Assembly (NCBI RefSeq): GCF_042643165.1
Contig: NZ_JBHRSH010000001.1
Location: 1,302,001-1,366,000, forward strand
Direction of reading: 5' to 3'
Length of the DNA: 64,000 nucleotides
Source of the DNA: Hyphococcus aureus
GTDB lineage: Bacteria > Pseudomonadota > Alphaproteobacteria > Caulobacterales > Parvularculaceae
Position numbers and translations under genes: made by a program. Of the stretch, positions 18,482-26,341 are shown piece by piece; within the stretch, counting starts at the first letter, position 1; the number at the start of each line of letters is the position of its first letter. The notes under the pieces were generated by a model. It was not told where the DNA came from, did no database searches, and worked only from the letters and a program-made list of their open reading frames with translations.

Positions 18482-19729
18482 ATGATCGAACGCCGCGGCG
18501 TGCTTATTTCCGGCTTGGGCGTGACGGCGCTCGCATCCTGCGCCACCGGTGCGCCCGCGACGCGTCGCGCCGATCCTTTGAAAACGCAATTTCAACGCCC
18601 GCAACTCGACGAAACAGTTAAGCATGGCGTTGTCTATCGCAATGAGCGTGAGTTTTGCGGCTGGCCGTTTTATTGCGGTTTCTGGAAAACGGCTGACGGA
18701 AGCCTTCTCGCAAGCTTCAAGCGCATACCGACCGAGTACAACGCCTATAATGATGTCGATCATAACAATCTGACGCGCCATCGCGGCAAGCTCTGGACGA
18801 TCCGATCAACCGACAACGGACAAAGCTGGGACCCGAACAGTTTTCAGGAAGTCTTCGATATGAACTACCGGGAGGGGAGCGATCTCCCAGGCGGTCATGC
18901 GGCTGACTGGTCAGACCTTCCGCCGCTGGATTTTTTCAGCCGCGATACGCTGTTGATGGGCGGCGGCCTGCCGCGGCTTTTCGCGCCCGGCGCCGAGGCG
19001 TGGCTGCGCGCATCGGCCGATGGCGGCCGGACATGGCGGCGAACGATGTTTCTACCGAAATACAGTCTGCCGTCCCTGACGGCGTTCGGCTCCTCCATGT
19101 ATGCGACGCGCGAAGACGGCGTCCATCTGCTTGGCCTCAACACAACCTCTCCGGAGGCGATGTCGCCGCGGCCGCTTGTCTATTCGTCAATGGATGGCGC
19201 CGATTGGCGGTTCCTTTCCTTTGTAACGCCTGAAAAGCCGCCATCCGCATTTTACAAGGGCGGCTCGCCTTTCGCGCCCGCGCCGCATTTCTATCCGCGC
19301 GTGACGATTTTGCAGGGCGGACATATGCTCGCGTCGCTGCGCTATCAGCGCGATCCGCGCAATGTCATCTGGACAGAGATTTATGAGAGCAAGGATGGCG
19401 GACGGACCTGGAGCTTCCTGTCGCGTGTGAATGACTGGGGCGCCCCGGGCGATCTTGTGCCCATGCGCGACGGGCGCGTCGTCTGTGTCTACGGATATCG
19501 CATTGAGCCGCAGGGCATTCGGTACCGGGTGAGTGAAGACAAGGGCCGGACATGGGGCAAGGAAATGATCCTGCGCGATGACGGCGGCAGTTGGGATCTT
19601 GGCTACCCGCGCGTCATCGAAACCGAACCCGGCAAGCTCATGACGATCTATTATATGAACCTCAAAAGCGATCCCGTGCAGGTGAATGGCGGCGTGCGCC
19701 ATATCGCATGGACGACGTTCCGTCCGTAA
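18482..19729 (+). CDS. BNR/Asp-box sialidase-family lipoprotein (paralogue 2)
   Basis: 415 residues. The leader MIERRGVLISGLGVTALASC combines an RR motif with a lipobox-like LASC (Cys20), so it may be Tat-exported and lipid-anchored. Asp boxes: STDNGQSW, SADGGRTW, SKDGGRTW and SEDKGRTW. The first blade HGVVYRNEREFCGWPFYCGF and the last segment GGVRHIAWTTFRP are nearly the same as in the next gene, showing a tandem duplication. The shared sequence with the minus-strand paralogue is lower. Likely substrate binding or glycan cleavage at the inner or outer membrane face; reaction unknown. Confidence 0.85.
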   Translation: MIERRGVLISGLGVTALASCATGAPATRRADPLKTQFQRPQLDETVKHGVVYRNEREFCGWPFYCGFWKTADGSLLASFKRIPTEYNAYNDVDHNNLTRHRGKLWTIRSTDNGQSWDPNSFQEVFDMNYREGSDLPGGHAADWSDLPPLDFFSRDTLLMGGGLPRLFAPGAEAWLRASADGGRTWRRTMFLPKYSLPSLTAFGSSMYATREDGVHLLGLNTTSPEAMSPRPLVYSSMDGADWRFLSFVTPEKPPSAFYKGGSPFAPAPHFYPRVTILQGGHMLASLRYQRDPRNVIWTEIYESKDGGRTWSFLSRVNDWGAPGDLVPMRDGRVVCVYGYRIEPQGIRYRVSEDKGRTWGKEMILRDDGGSWDLGYPRVIETEPGKLMTIYYMNLKSDPVQVNGGVRHIAWTTFRP

Positions 19730-19771
19730 GCGCGATGATCGCGACTGAATAAAACAAACCGGACCCGTTTC

Positions 19772-20923
19772 ATGTCAGACGATTTCAAACCACCACAACG
19801 TGTCGCCGGAGCGGAGCATGGCGTCGTCTATCGCAATGAAGCGGAATATTGCGGCTGGCCGTTTTATTGCGGGCTATGGCGAACGGAAAACGGCGACATT
19901 GTCGCCGGGTTCAAGCGAGTGCGGAATGATTATGCAGGCGCCGACGATGTAGACCATGGGCAAATTGCGCAAAAGCCGGCGCATCTGGTGACCATTCGGT
20001 CGGCCGATGGTGGGCGCAACTGGAGCCCTGCAAGCCTTCAGACCGTTTTCGATATGTCCTGGAAAAAAGAAGAGGATTTTCCCGAAGGTAAAGCCGCCGA
20101 TTGGTCCGGTTTGCCGCCGCTCGACTTCTTCAGCCGCGACACACTGATCATGGGCGGCGGCGTGCCGTCGCTTTTCGGGCAGACGGCTCAATCATGGATG
20201 CGCGCATCGACTGACGGCGGAAAAAGCTGGCGGGCGCCGATCATCCTGCCGCGATATGATTTGCCGTCGCTCACCAATTTCGGCTCGTCCATGTATGCGA
20301 CGCGCGAAGATGGCGTGCATCTTCTTAGCTGCCAGACCAACTCACCCGAAGCGCTGTCGCCGCGCCCGCTTGTCTATGGCTGCATGAACGGCGCGGATTG
20401 GTATTTCCTTTCCTTTATGGTGGAGGAACGGCCGCCAACGCCTTTTTATGTTTTGGAATCGCCCTATTCGCCTTTGCCGCATTTTTATCCGCGCATTGTC
20501 GTTCTTCCCAATGGCAAAGTGCTGGCGTCCCTGCGTTATCAGCGTGATGCGCGCAGCGTCATCTGGACGGAGATTTATGAGAGCCACGATGGTGGGCGAA
20601 CCTGGGGGTTTCTGTCCCGGCTGAATGATATTGGCGCGCCGGGCGATCTTGTGCCTATGCGTGACGGTCGCGTTGTCTGTGTTTACGGCTATCGGACGAT
20701 GCCCTCCGGCGTGCGCTACAAGGTCAGTGAAGATGACGGGCGTTCATGGGGACGGGAGATAATTCTACGGGACGACGGCGGCAGCTGGGATTGCGGCTAT
20801 CCCCGGGTCATCGAAGTGGAGCCCGGCAAGCTGCTGACCGTCTATTACATCAACCGTAAAGATGATCCGATGCAGATGAATGGCGGCGTCCGCCATATCG
20901 CCTGGACAATGTTCAGACCTTAG
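19772..20923 (+). CDS. BNR/Asp-box sialidase-family protein, no signal peptide (paralogue 3)
   Basis: 383 residues, starting MSDDFKPPQRVAG with no leader, so predicted cytosolic, unlike the two neighbours. The body aligns throughout with 18482-19729: HGVVYRNEAEYCGWPFYCGL, LPPLDFFSRDTLIMGGG, FGSSMYATREDGVHLL, HFYPRIVVLPNGKVLA and GGVRHIAWTMFRP. Asp boxes: SADGGRNW, STDGGKSW, SHDGGRTW, SEDDGRSW. Only 42 bases separate it from the upstream paralogue, so they are probably one transcript. Loss of the leader in one copy implies division of labour between compartments. Confidence 0.85.
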   Translation: MSDDFKPPQRVAGAEHGVVYRNEAEYCGWPFYCGLWRTENGDIVAGFKRVRNDYAGADDVDHGQIAQKPAHLVTIRSADGGRNWSPASLQTVFDMSWKKEEDFPEGKAADWSGLPPLDFFSRDTLIMGGGVPSLFGQTAQSWMRASTDGGKSWRAPIILPRYDLPSLTNFGSSMYATREDGVHLLSCQTNSPEALSPRPLVYGCMNGADWYFLSFMVEERPPTPFYVLESPYSPLPHFYPRIVVLPNGKVLASLRYQRDARSVIWTEIYESHDGGRTWGFLSRLNDIGAPGDLVPMRDGRVVCVYGYRTMPSGVRYKVSEDDGRSWGREIILRDDGGSWDCGYPRVIEVEPGKLLTVYYINRKDDPMQMNGGVRHIAWTMFRP

Positions 20924-21002
20924 CCATGTTCAGGCTGTGAGCCCTTTCAGGGCCGATTTGGGCATCTCGCCTCAGTGCGTTATGACCTAACCTCCGCAAT
21001 GC

Positions 21003-22607
21003 GTGAGGCCTGAGGTCATCTTTAGAGAAACCGTTAAATCCACCCGCCCGCTCGTGTTCTGGCCACCTGTTGTGCTGCTCACTGCAGCGCTCGCCTTCAG
21101 TCTGGTTGACTTCGACCGGTTTCATCACCTGGTCAGCGCCGCCAATCAGTGGATTTTGACGCATTTTGACTGGCTGTTCAGCTATGCGTCTTTCGCTGCG
21201 GTGCTTCTTATTGGCTGGGTCGCGATTTCACCGCTGGGGGCGGTGCGGATCGGCGGGCCGGAAGCAAAGCCTATTCTCAATCGCTGGAACTGGTTTTCGA
21301 TTACCCTATGCACCACGATCGCTATTGGGATTTTGTTCTGGGGTTCGGCGGAGCCCATGTTCCATATCAAGGCGCCGCCGCCTTACGCCCATATTAATCC
21401 CTATACAGAAGATGCATCCACCTTCGCCATTTCTTCCATGTTCATGCACTGGACGATCACGCCATACGCTATATACACCGTGCCGGCGCTCGCCTTCGCG
21501 CTGGCTCATTATAATCTTGGCCGGCCCTATTCCCTGAGCGGGCCGTTGTCGCTGGTGTTCGGCCGCGCCGCGACGGGGAAAGCGGGCGCCGTCATTGACG
21601 CCGTCGGACTTTATGCATTGGTTGCGGGCGTCGCGGCTTCGTTGGGCGCAGGCGTGATGACGCTTTCGGGCGGACTTGAGGCGATAGCGGGGATTTACGA
21701 CACGACCCTCCTGCGATTTGTGGTGACGCTTCTCATCGTTGCGCTGTTCGTGGCGTCGTCGATCAGCGGACTTCAGCGCGGCATAAAAGTCCTGTCGGAC
21801 TTCAACACGAAGTTCTTCTTCGTGCTTATTGTTTTTGTTTTCATCGCGGGCCCGACTCTCGATATTCTGGCGTTGGGCGCACAAAGTCTTGGCGAATATG
21901 TCGTCACCTTTATTCCGCGCAGTCTTGCGTTGGGTGAACGCGCCGGCGCTGACTGGACCCGGGACTGGACCGTTTTCTATTTCGCCAACTGGCTTGCCTG
22001 GGCGCCGGTGACGGCGCTTTTTCTGGGACGTATCGCGGTCGGTTATACGGTGCGCGAGTTTATTCTCTTCAATCTTGTCGCGCCGGCGTTGTTTGGCGGG
22101 GTATGGATGGCTGTCTTTGGCGGCGCATCGATTGGCGTCGATGCTTCGGAGCACCATGCGCTCGTCGCGGCGCTCGAAGATCGCGGACCCGAAGCCGTGA
22201 TTTATTCACTGTTCAATGCATTGCCTGCAAGCGCGATCGTGATGATGCTGTTTGTCGGTCTTACCTTTATATCTTTCGTAACGGCGATGGATTCCAACAC
22301 GCATTCGATCACCAGCGTGTGCCTGAAAAATATCAAGCCCGGCGAAAAGCGCCCGCGCGCTGAACGCTGGGTGAAAATCTTCTGGGGCGCCCTGATTGGC
22401 GCGGTCGCCTTCATCATGACGTCAACGACGGGAATTGACGGCGTCAGAATGCTTTCCAATCTTGGCGGTCTGCCCGGTCTTTTCATCCTGATCGCCATGG
22501 GCGCCGTCATTGTGACGATGCGCGTCAACTGGCTCAGAGAGATTCGCGCCGCCGCGCAGCCGGCATCAGCGGAAAAACCCGCCGGGGAAGAGGTCGCCGT
22601 AAAATGA
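21003..22607 (+). CDS. BCCT family transporter
   Basis: 534 residues with about 12 membrane segments; betaine/carnitine/choline transporter family. Support: FWPPVVLLTAALAFSLVDF in TM1, GILFWGSAEPMFH, the HWTITPYAIYTVPALAFALAHYN stretch, and the family box region NWLAWAPVTALFLGRIAVGYTVREFI. In the well-studied members this box reads WWIAWSP with more tryptophans, which form the aromatic cage for trimethylammonium; here two are replaced (FANWLAWAP), so the ligand may differ. The GTG at 21003 is the only sensible start and has no strong ribosome site. The 3' end overlaps the convergent pxpC gene by 42 bases. Confidence 0.92.
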   Translation: MRPEVIFRETVKSTRPLVFWPPVVLLTAALAFSLVDFDRFHHLVSAANQWILTHFDWLFSYASFAAVLLIGWVAISPLGAVRIGGPEAKPILNRWNWFSITLCTTIAIGILFWGSAEPMFHIKAPPPYAHINPYTEDASTFAISSMFMHWTITPYAIYTVPALAFALAHYNLGRPYSLSGPLSLVFGRAATGKAGAVIDAVGLYALVAGVAASLGAGVMTLSGGLEAIAGIYDTTLLRFVVTLLIVALFVASSISGLQRGIKVLSDFNTKFFFVLIVFVFIAGPTLDILALGAQSLGEYVVTFIPRSLALGERAGADWTRDWTVFYFANWLAWAPVTALFLGRIAVGYTVREFILFNLVAPALFGGVWMAVFGGASIGVDASEHHALVAALEDRGPEAVIYSLFNALPASAIVMMLFVGLTFISFVTAMDSNTHSITSVCLKNIKPGEKRPRAERWVKIFWGALIGAVAFIMTSTTGIDGVRMLSNLGGLPGLFILIAMGAVIVTMRVNWLREIRAAAQPASAEKPAGEEVAVK

Positions 22608-23513
22608 GGCTCTTTGCTGCGCGATGTCGCGTGCGGCCTCTGGAGTGATTTTTTGAAACCAGATGCGGTCCCCCGGGCGCATTTGTCCGGCAAGGTGAAG
22701 ATCGGCGGCGATCACTTGCGCAATCCGCGGATAGCCGCCGACTGTCTGTGCATCGCAAAGCAGAAGGAAAGGCTTCCCGTCCGGGGGGCACTGGATTGTG
22801 CCTGGAAAGACAGGGCTGGACGCCATCGGCGGCGTGTCCTGAAGGCAAAGCGCCTCACCAATTATCTGCACGCCCATTCGGTCTGCGCGTCGGCCAACGG
22901 TCCAGCCCGTTGCGAAAAGGTCGGTGAGGCTCACGTCACTCAACTGAGCCGCTTCCGGCCCCGGCAGTGCGTGCAGAAAAAAGTCATGGGCGATATTGGG
23001 ACGGAGTGTGATTGGAATGTCTTGGGGCGATGCAACCGCAAGACCAGCAGAGAGTATATCATCGCCTGCGATCAATGCGCGGCCTTTATGGCCGCCTAAT
23101 GTGGCAGGGATATAGGTAGAGCAGCTCCCCAGAAAATCCTCGCCTCTTAAGCCGCCTGCAAAAGCGATATAGGCGCGCGCACCGGTTTGCGCGGAGCAGA
23201 GGCCAAGAACATCTCCAGCTTGTGCGTGATGTTGCCGGTAAAGATCGAGCGGTTCGTTGTTTAACGTCGCTTTCATATCAGCGCCGCCCAACGCAAAACT
23301 TGCTGCGGTCTTGAAGCGCAAGGACGGGCCTTTCAGCGTGCATTCCAGCCCGGCGGCGTCAGGCGCATTGCCGGTGGCTGCGTTGGCGAGGGCAAGAGAA
23401 AGCGGATCGGCGGCGCCGGACAGTGGGACGCCGAGATGGCGCATGCCCGGCCGCCCGAGATCCTGAAGGGTCGTCATCAGGCCGGGTGATGTGAGTTCAG
23501 CGATGACGGTCAT
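22566..23513 (-). CDS. pxpC: 5-oxoprolinase subunit C (biotin-dependent carboxyltransferase-like)
   Basis: 315 residues from ATG 23513. PxpC/KipA family: N-terminal VIAELTSPGLMTTLQDLGRPG and GVPLSGAADPLSLALANA are the diagnostic strings, and the C-terminal PPDGKPFLLLCDAQTVGGYPRIAQVI is intact. With PxpA and PxpB it forms the ATP-dependent complex that opens 5-oxoproline to glutamate. The ATG overlaps the pxpB stop as ATGA, so the genes are translationally coupled. A longer upstream extension exists but belongs to the pxpB region. The 3' end overlaps the BCCT gene. Confidence 0.93.
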   Translation of the reverse strand: MTVIAELTSPGLMTTLQDLGRPGMRHLGVPLSGAADPLSLALANAATGNAPDAAGLECTLKGPSLRFKTAASFALGGADMKATLNNEPLDLYRQHHAQAGDVLGLCSAQTGARAYIAFAGGLRGEDFLGSCSTYIPATLGGHKGRALIAGDDILSAGLAVASPQDIPITLRPNIAHDFFLHALPGPEAAQLSDVSLTDLFATGWTVGRRADRMGVQIIGEALCLQDTPPMASSPVFPGTIQCPPDGKPFLLLCDAQTVGGYPRIAQVIAADLHLAGQMRPGDRIWFQKITPEAARDIAQQRASFYGDLFPGGFFR

Positions 23514-24199
23514 GTCAGGTCCGTCTTCAATGCATTGAAGGCATCTTCGTCTATGGGCTGAAATCGTACAGCGGCGCCGGCTGAGAAAAGGAAAGGCTTG
23601 GCGCCATGGGCGTCGAAAAGTTTTTTCGGCGTGCGACCGATCAGGGGCCAGCCGCCGGGGGAGGCGAGTGCGTAAACGCCTGTCATGGTGCCCGCCACGC
23701 CGACAGAGCCGGAAGGCACATACGCACGCGGCGTTGAAAGGCGCCCCGTCTGCAGCGCCGACGGCAAGGGCCCCAGATAAGCGAAGCCCGGCGCAAAGCC
23801 GACAGTCAGCACGCGATAGAGTTGGGATGAATGAAGCGCAATTAACTGGTCTCCGGTGATCGAAAGCTTCTCGCAAAGCGCTTCAAAATCGGGCCCGTGT
23901 TCACCGCCATAGCAAACCGGAATGTCTATCGCCGGTCCAGGTGGCGCGGTCTGCATCGCTGATTTTTTCAGCGCGTCTTCAAGTTTATTTTTTGCCTCTT
24001 CAGACGTCATTTCTTCGGGGTGAAAGCGAAGGACAAGGCTTTCAACACCTGCAACGGCGTCTGTCACGCCGGATAAACAGCGTAACGCGTCAGCGGCGGA
24101 GTTGGCGGCAAGGGCGCGGTCGACCATGTCGTCGCCGGAGAGTGTCGCCAGCCATCCGTTTTCGCCGAAAGGCGTCACCGAACAGGAAAAGGCGCTCAT
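23510..24199 (-). CDS. pxpB: 5-oxoprolinase subunit B (KipI family)
   Basis: 229 residues, KipI/PxpB family, the partner of PxpC in 5-oxoproline hydrolysis. Typical strings: IDIPVCYGGEHGPDFEAL, LYRVLTVGFAPGFAYLG, and RAYVPSGSVGVAGTMTGVYALASPGGWPLIGRTP near the C-terminus. The start ATG overlaps the pxpA stop by four bases (ATGA), and the stop overlaps the pxpC start in the same way. Cytosolic. Confidence 0.93.
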   Translation of the reverse strand: MSAFSCSVTPFGENGWLATLSGDDMVDRALAANSAADALRCLSGVTDAVAGVESLVLRFHPEEMTSEEAKNKLEDALKKSAMQTAPPGPAIDIPVCYGGEHGPDFEALCEKLSITGDQLIALHSSQLYRVLTVGFAPGFAYLGPLPSALQTGRLSTPRAYVPSGSVGVAGTMTGVYALASPGGWPLIGRTPKKLFDAHGAKPFLFSAGAAVRFQPIDEDAFNALKTDLT

Positions 24200-24942
24200 G
24201 CGAACGGCCTGATAGTGATGCCCGCCCCATCAAGAGCCTTGCGCACAGCCGCAGCTGTTTCAACGGCGCCCGGTGAATCGCTGTGTATGCAAAGCGTGTC
24301 CGCCCTGACGACAAGATCGCCATCCCGGGCTCTTAATTGTTCACCCTTTGCAATCGCAAGCGCCTGCGCTGCGCGCGCATCTAAATCAGCAAGGATGGCG
24401 CCCGGCTCGCTGCGGGGGGAAAGCGCTCCTGAAGCGAGATAGAGCCGGTCTACAAAACCTTCCGCAGCAAATGAGAGCCCGGCTTCTTTCGCCGCAGCCT
24501 CAAGAGCAGACCCTGCAGGGCCCACAAGAGTAGTCCCGATGCTGACGGACGCTACGACACGCGCCAATGCGATGTCCTGCGCTGCATCATTGTAGAGCGC
24601 GCCATGGGATTTCACATGAGAAAGCGGCAGCGCTTCCAATGCGAGGACGCCTTTGAGCGCCTCAACCTGCAAGGTGAGCGACAGGCGCAATTCTTCAGCA
24701 GAAAGTGCGACCGGACGCCGTCCGAAACCTTCGCGATCAGGGTAAGAGGGATGAGCGCCGGTTCTGACATTGTGTTGCTTGGCGAGGCGCGCCGTCACAC
24801 ACATGGTTTCCGCTGTTCCCGCATGACCGCCGCATGCGATGGAACAGGAAGTGACCAGCGGCATCAGCGCTTTTTCAATATCGCGCTGTGCGTCATCGGC
24901 GTATTCGCCCATATCTGCATTGAGGTCTATGGTGCGCATCAC
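24196..24942 (-). CDS. pxpA: 5-oxoprolinase subunit A (LamB/YcsF family)
   Basis: 248 residues of the LamB/YcsF family. Landmarks: IDLNADMGEYADDAQRDIEK at the start, SCSIACGGHAGTAETM, GAHPSYPDREGFGRR, VKSHGALYNDA, and the C-terminal LCIHSDSPGAVETAAAVR. PxpA supplies the ATP-dependent ring-opening function of the 5-oxoprolinase complex. Its ATG overlaps the stop of the NRAMP-like gene (ATGA), so it is the second gene of a four-gene, fully overlapping operon. Confidence 0.95.
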   Translation of the reverse strand: MMRTIDLNADMGEYADDAQRDIEKALMPLVTSCSIACGGHAGTAETMCVTARLAKQHNVRTGAHPSYPDREGFGRRPVALSAEELRLSLTLQVEALKGVLALEALPLSHVKSHGALYNDAAQDIALARVVASVSIGTTLVGPAGSALEAAAKEAGLSFAAEGFVDRLYLASGALSPRSEPGAILADLDARAAQALAIAKGEQLRARDGDLVVRADTLCIHSDSPGAVETAAAVRKALDGAGITIRPFA

Positions 24943-26156
24943 ATCAGTCCGAAGGCGCGCAGGACGCCGCGCAAACCGAGCCCGGCGGCGATGAGCGTAA
25001 CGACAACGCCGCCGATATTGGCGAGCGCCCCATTTGCGTGTTTGCCCAGCAATTGATGATTGTTGGCGGCATAGAGCAGAAAGACGGCAATCACGGGCAA
25101 CAGAACGCCATTGGCGATCTGGGCGAAAAGGATGAGCTCAACGGGGCGGGCGCCCGTCATGGCGACAAGCGCGCCAATAAGGAGGACCGCGCCTGCAACC
25201 AGCCGGAATTTGAGCGCAGAGGGATCGCTTTCAAATCCGAACAGCTCCGCCGCGGCGAAGCCTGTGGCGAGCGGCGCGGTGATAGCTGAGGAAAGCCCCG
25301 CAGCAAAAAGGCCCAACGCCAGAAGATAGGTCGCGCCGGCGCCAAAAGCGGGCTCCAATTGCTGGGCCATATCGCTAGCATTGGTGATCTGAAGGCCCGT
25401 TCCGAAAAGACTGGCCGCCGCCGTCGACAGGACAAGAATGGAAACAACGCCGCCCATGCCGATCGAAACGCGCGCATCGAAACGGGCTTCGTCGAGACCT
25501 TCGGCGCCTTGCCAGCGTTTGCGCGCCGCCGCCGCGTGCAGAAAGAGATTATAGGGCACAATCGTCGTGCCAATGAGGCCGAGCACGAGTGGAAAGGCGC
25601 CGGCGGGAATGGTGGGAAGAAGCGCCCCTCTTGCGAGCGCGGACCAGTCAGGTCTGATAATGATAAGCGCAGTTGCAAACGCGATGGTCATCAACAGGAC
25701 GGCGCTGATCAACACTTTCTCGATGATGCGATATCCGCCGAATACGAGGATTGCGCCAGCGAAGGCGGCGATGATCCCTGCTAGAACTGTCCGGGAAGCA
25801 AGGTCTGGCGCCGCCGCCTCAACTCCCAGAATAGCGCCGGCGATGTTGCCGCCTTCATAGGCGGCGTTGCCGATAAACAGCGCAGAGATGATCAGTGCAG
25901 CGGCGGTCCATTTTATCAATGGCGCCGTTGAAAAGCGCTGCATCACCGCTTCGCCGAGGCCGAGCCGGGAGATGACGCCTAGCCGCGCCGCTGTTTCCTG
26001 CAAGATGATGGCGGCGATGGTGGCGAAGACCAGCGCCCAAACCAGCGCGTAACCATAGCCTGCGCCGGCGAGGGTCGCCGTCGTCACTGTGCCTGGGCCG
26101 ATAAACGCGGCCGCCGTAAGCGCCCCCGGGCCGATCGCGCGAAATCGTCTAAACAT
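24939..26156 (-). CDS. NRAMP-related membrane transporter lacking the metal motifs
   Basis: 405 residues with about 11 membrane segments and NRAMP-fold pattern (start AIGPGALTAAAFIGPGTVTTAT, central LGLIGTTIVPYNLFLHAAAARKRW). In metal-transporting NRAMPs TM1 carries DPGN and TM6 carries MPH; here they read GPGT (20-23) and VPYN (200-203), so the ligating Asp, Asn and Met are absent. The gene heads the pxpABC operon, with a four-base overlap to pxpA. Bacillus subtilis has a comparable NRAMP-like gene (ycsG) in its ycsF-kipI-kipA locus. An organic-acid or 5-oxoproline importer is the best guess; metal transport looks unlikely. Confidence 0.85.
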   Translation of the reverse strand: MFRRFRAIGPGALTAAAFIGPGTVTTATLAGAGYGYALVWALVFATIAAIILQETAARLGVISRLGLGEAVMQRFSTAPLIKWTAAALIISALFIGNAAYEGGNIAGAILGVEAAAPDLASRTVLAGIIAAFAGAILVFGGYRIIEKVLISAVLLMTIAFATALIIIRPDWSALARGALLPTIPAGAFPLVLGLIGTTIVPYNLFLHAAAARKRWQGAEGLDEARFDARVSIGMGGVVSILVLSTAAASLFGTGLQITNASDMAQQLEPAFGAGATYLLALGLFAAGLSSAITAPLATGFAAAELFGFESDPSALKFRLVAGAVLLIGALVAMTGARPVELILFAQIANGVLLPVIAVFLLYAANNHQLLGKHANGALANIGGVVVTLIAAGLGLRGVLRAFGLM

Positions 26157-26341
26157 GCAATGGGAGCTTATCGCGCGCTGCGCCGATTGCGATAGCGCAA
26201 AGGCAACAGTCGCGGACGACCGCCGGGAAGAGGCGTTTTTTAAGCCGCCTGAAACGCGAAAACCGCCCCGAACCCTGCTCGAAGCGGCTTACGCTACCTG
26301 GCGCTTCGTACGCAGCGCCTGCAATCGGTCCCCTGGACCAA

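Noticed and set aside
18236..18781. N-terminal extension of the minus-strand sialidase-like gene
   Set aside because: It overlaps the divergent paralogue start and has no signal peptide; ATG 18235 with a ribosome site and Tat leader is better.
21306..22157. A 283-codon minus-strand frame inside the BCCT gene
   Set aside because: It mirrors the BCCT codons; the BCCT frame has membrane helices and family motifs, this one has none.
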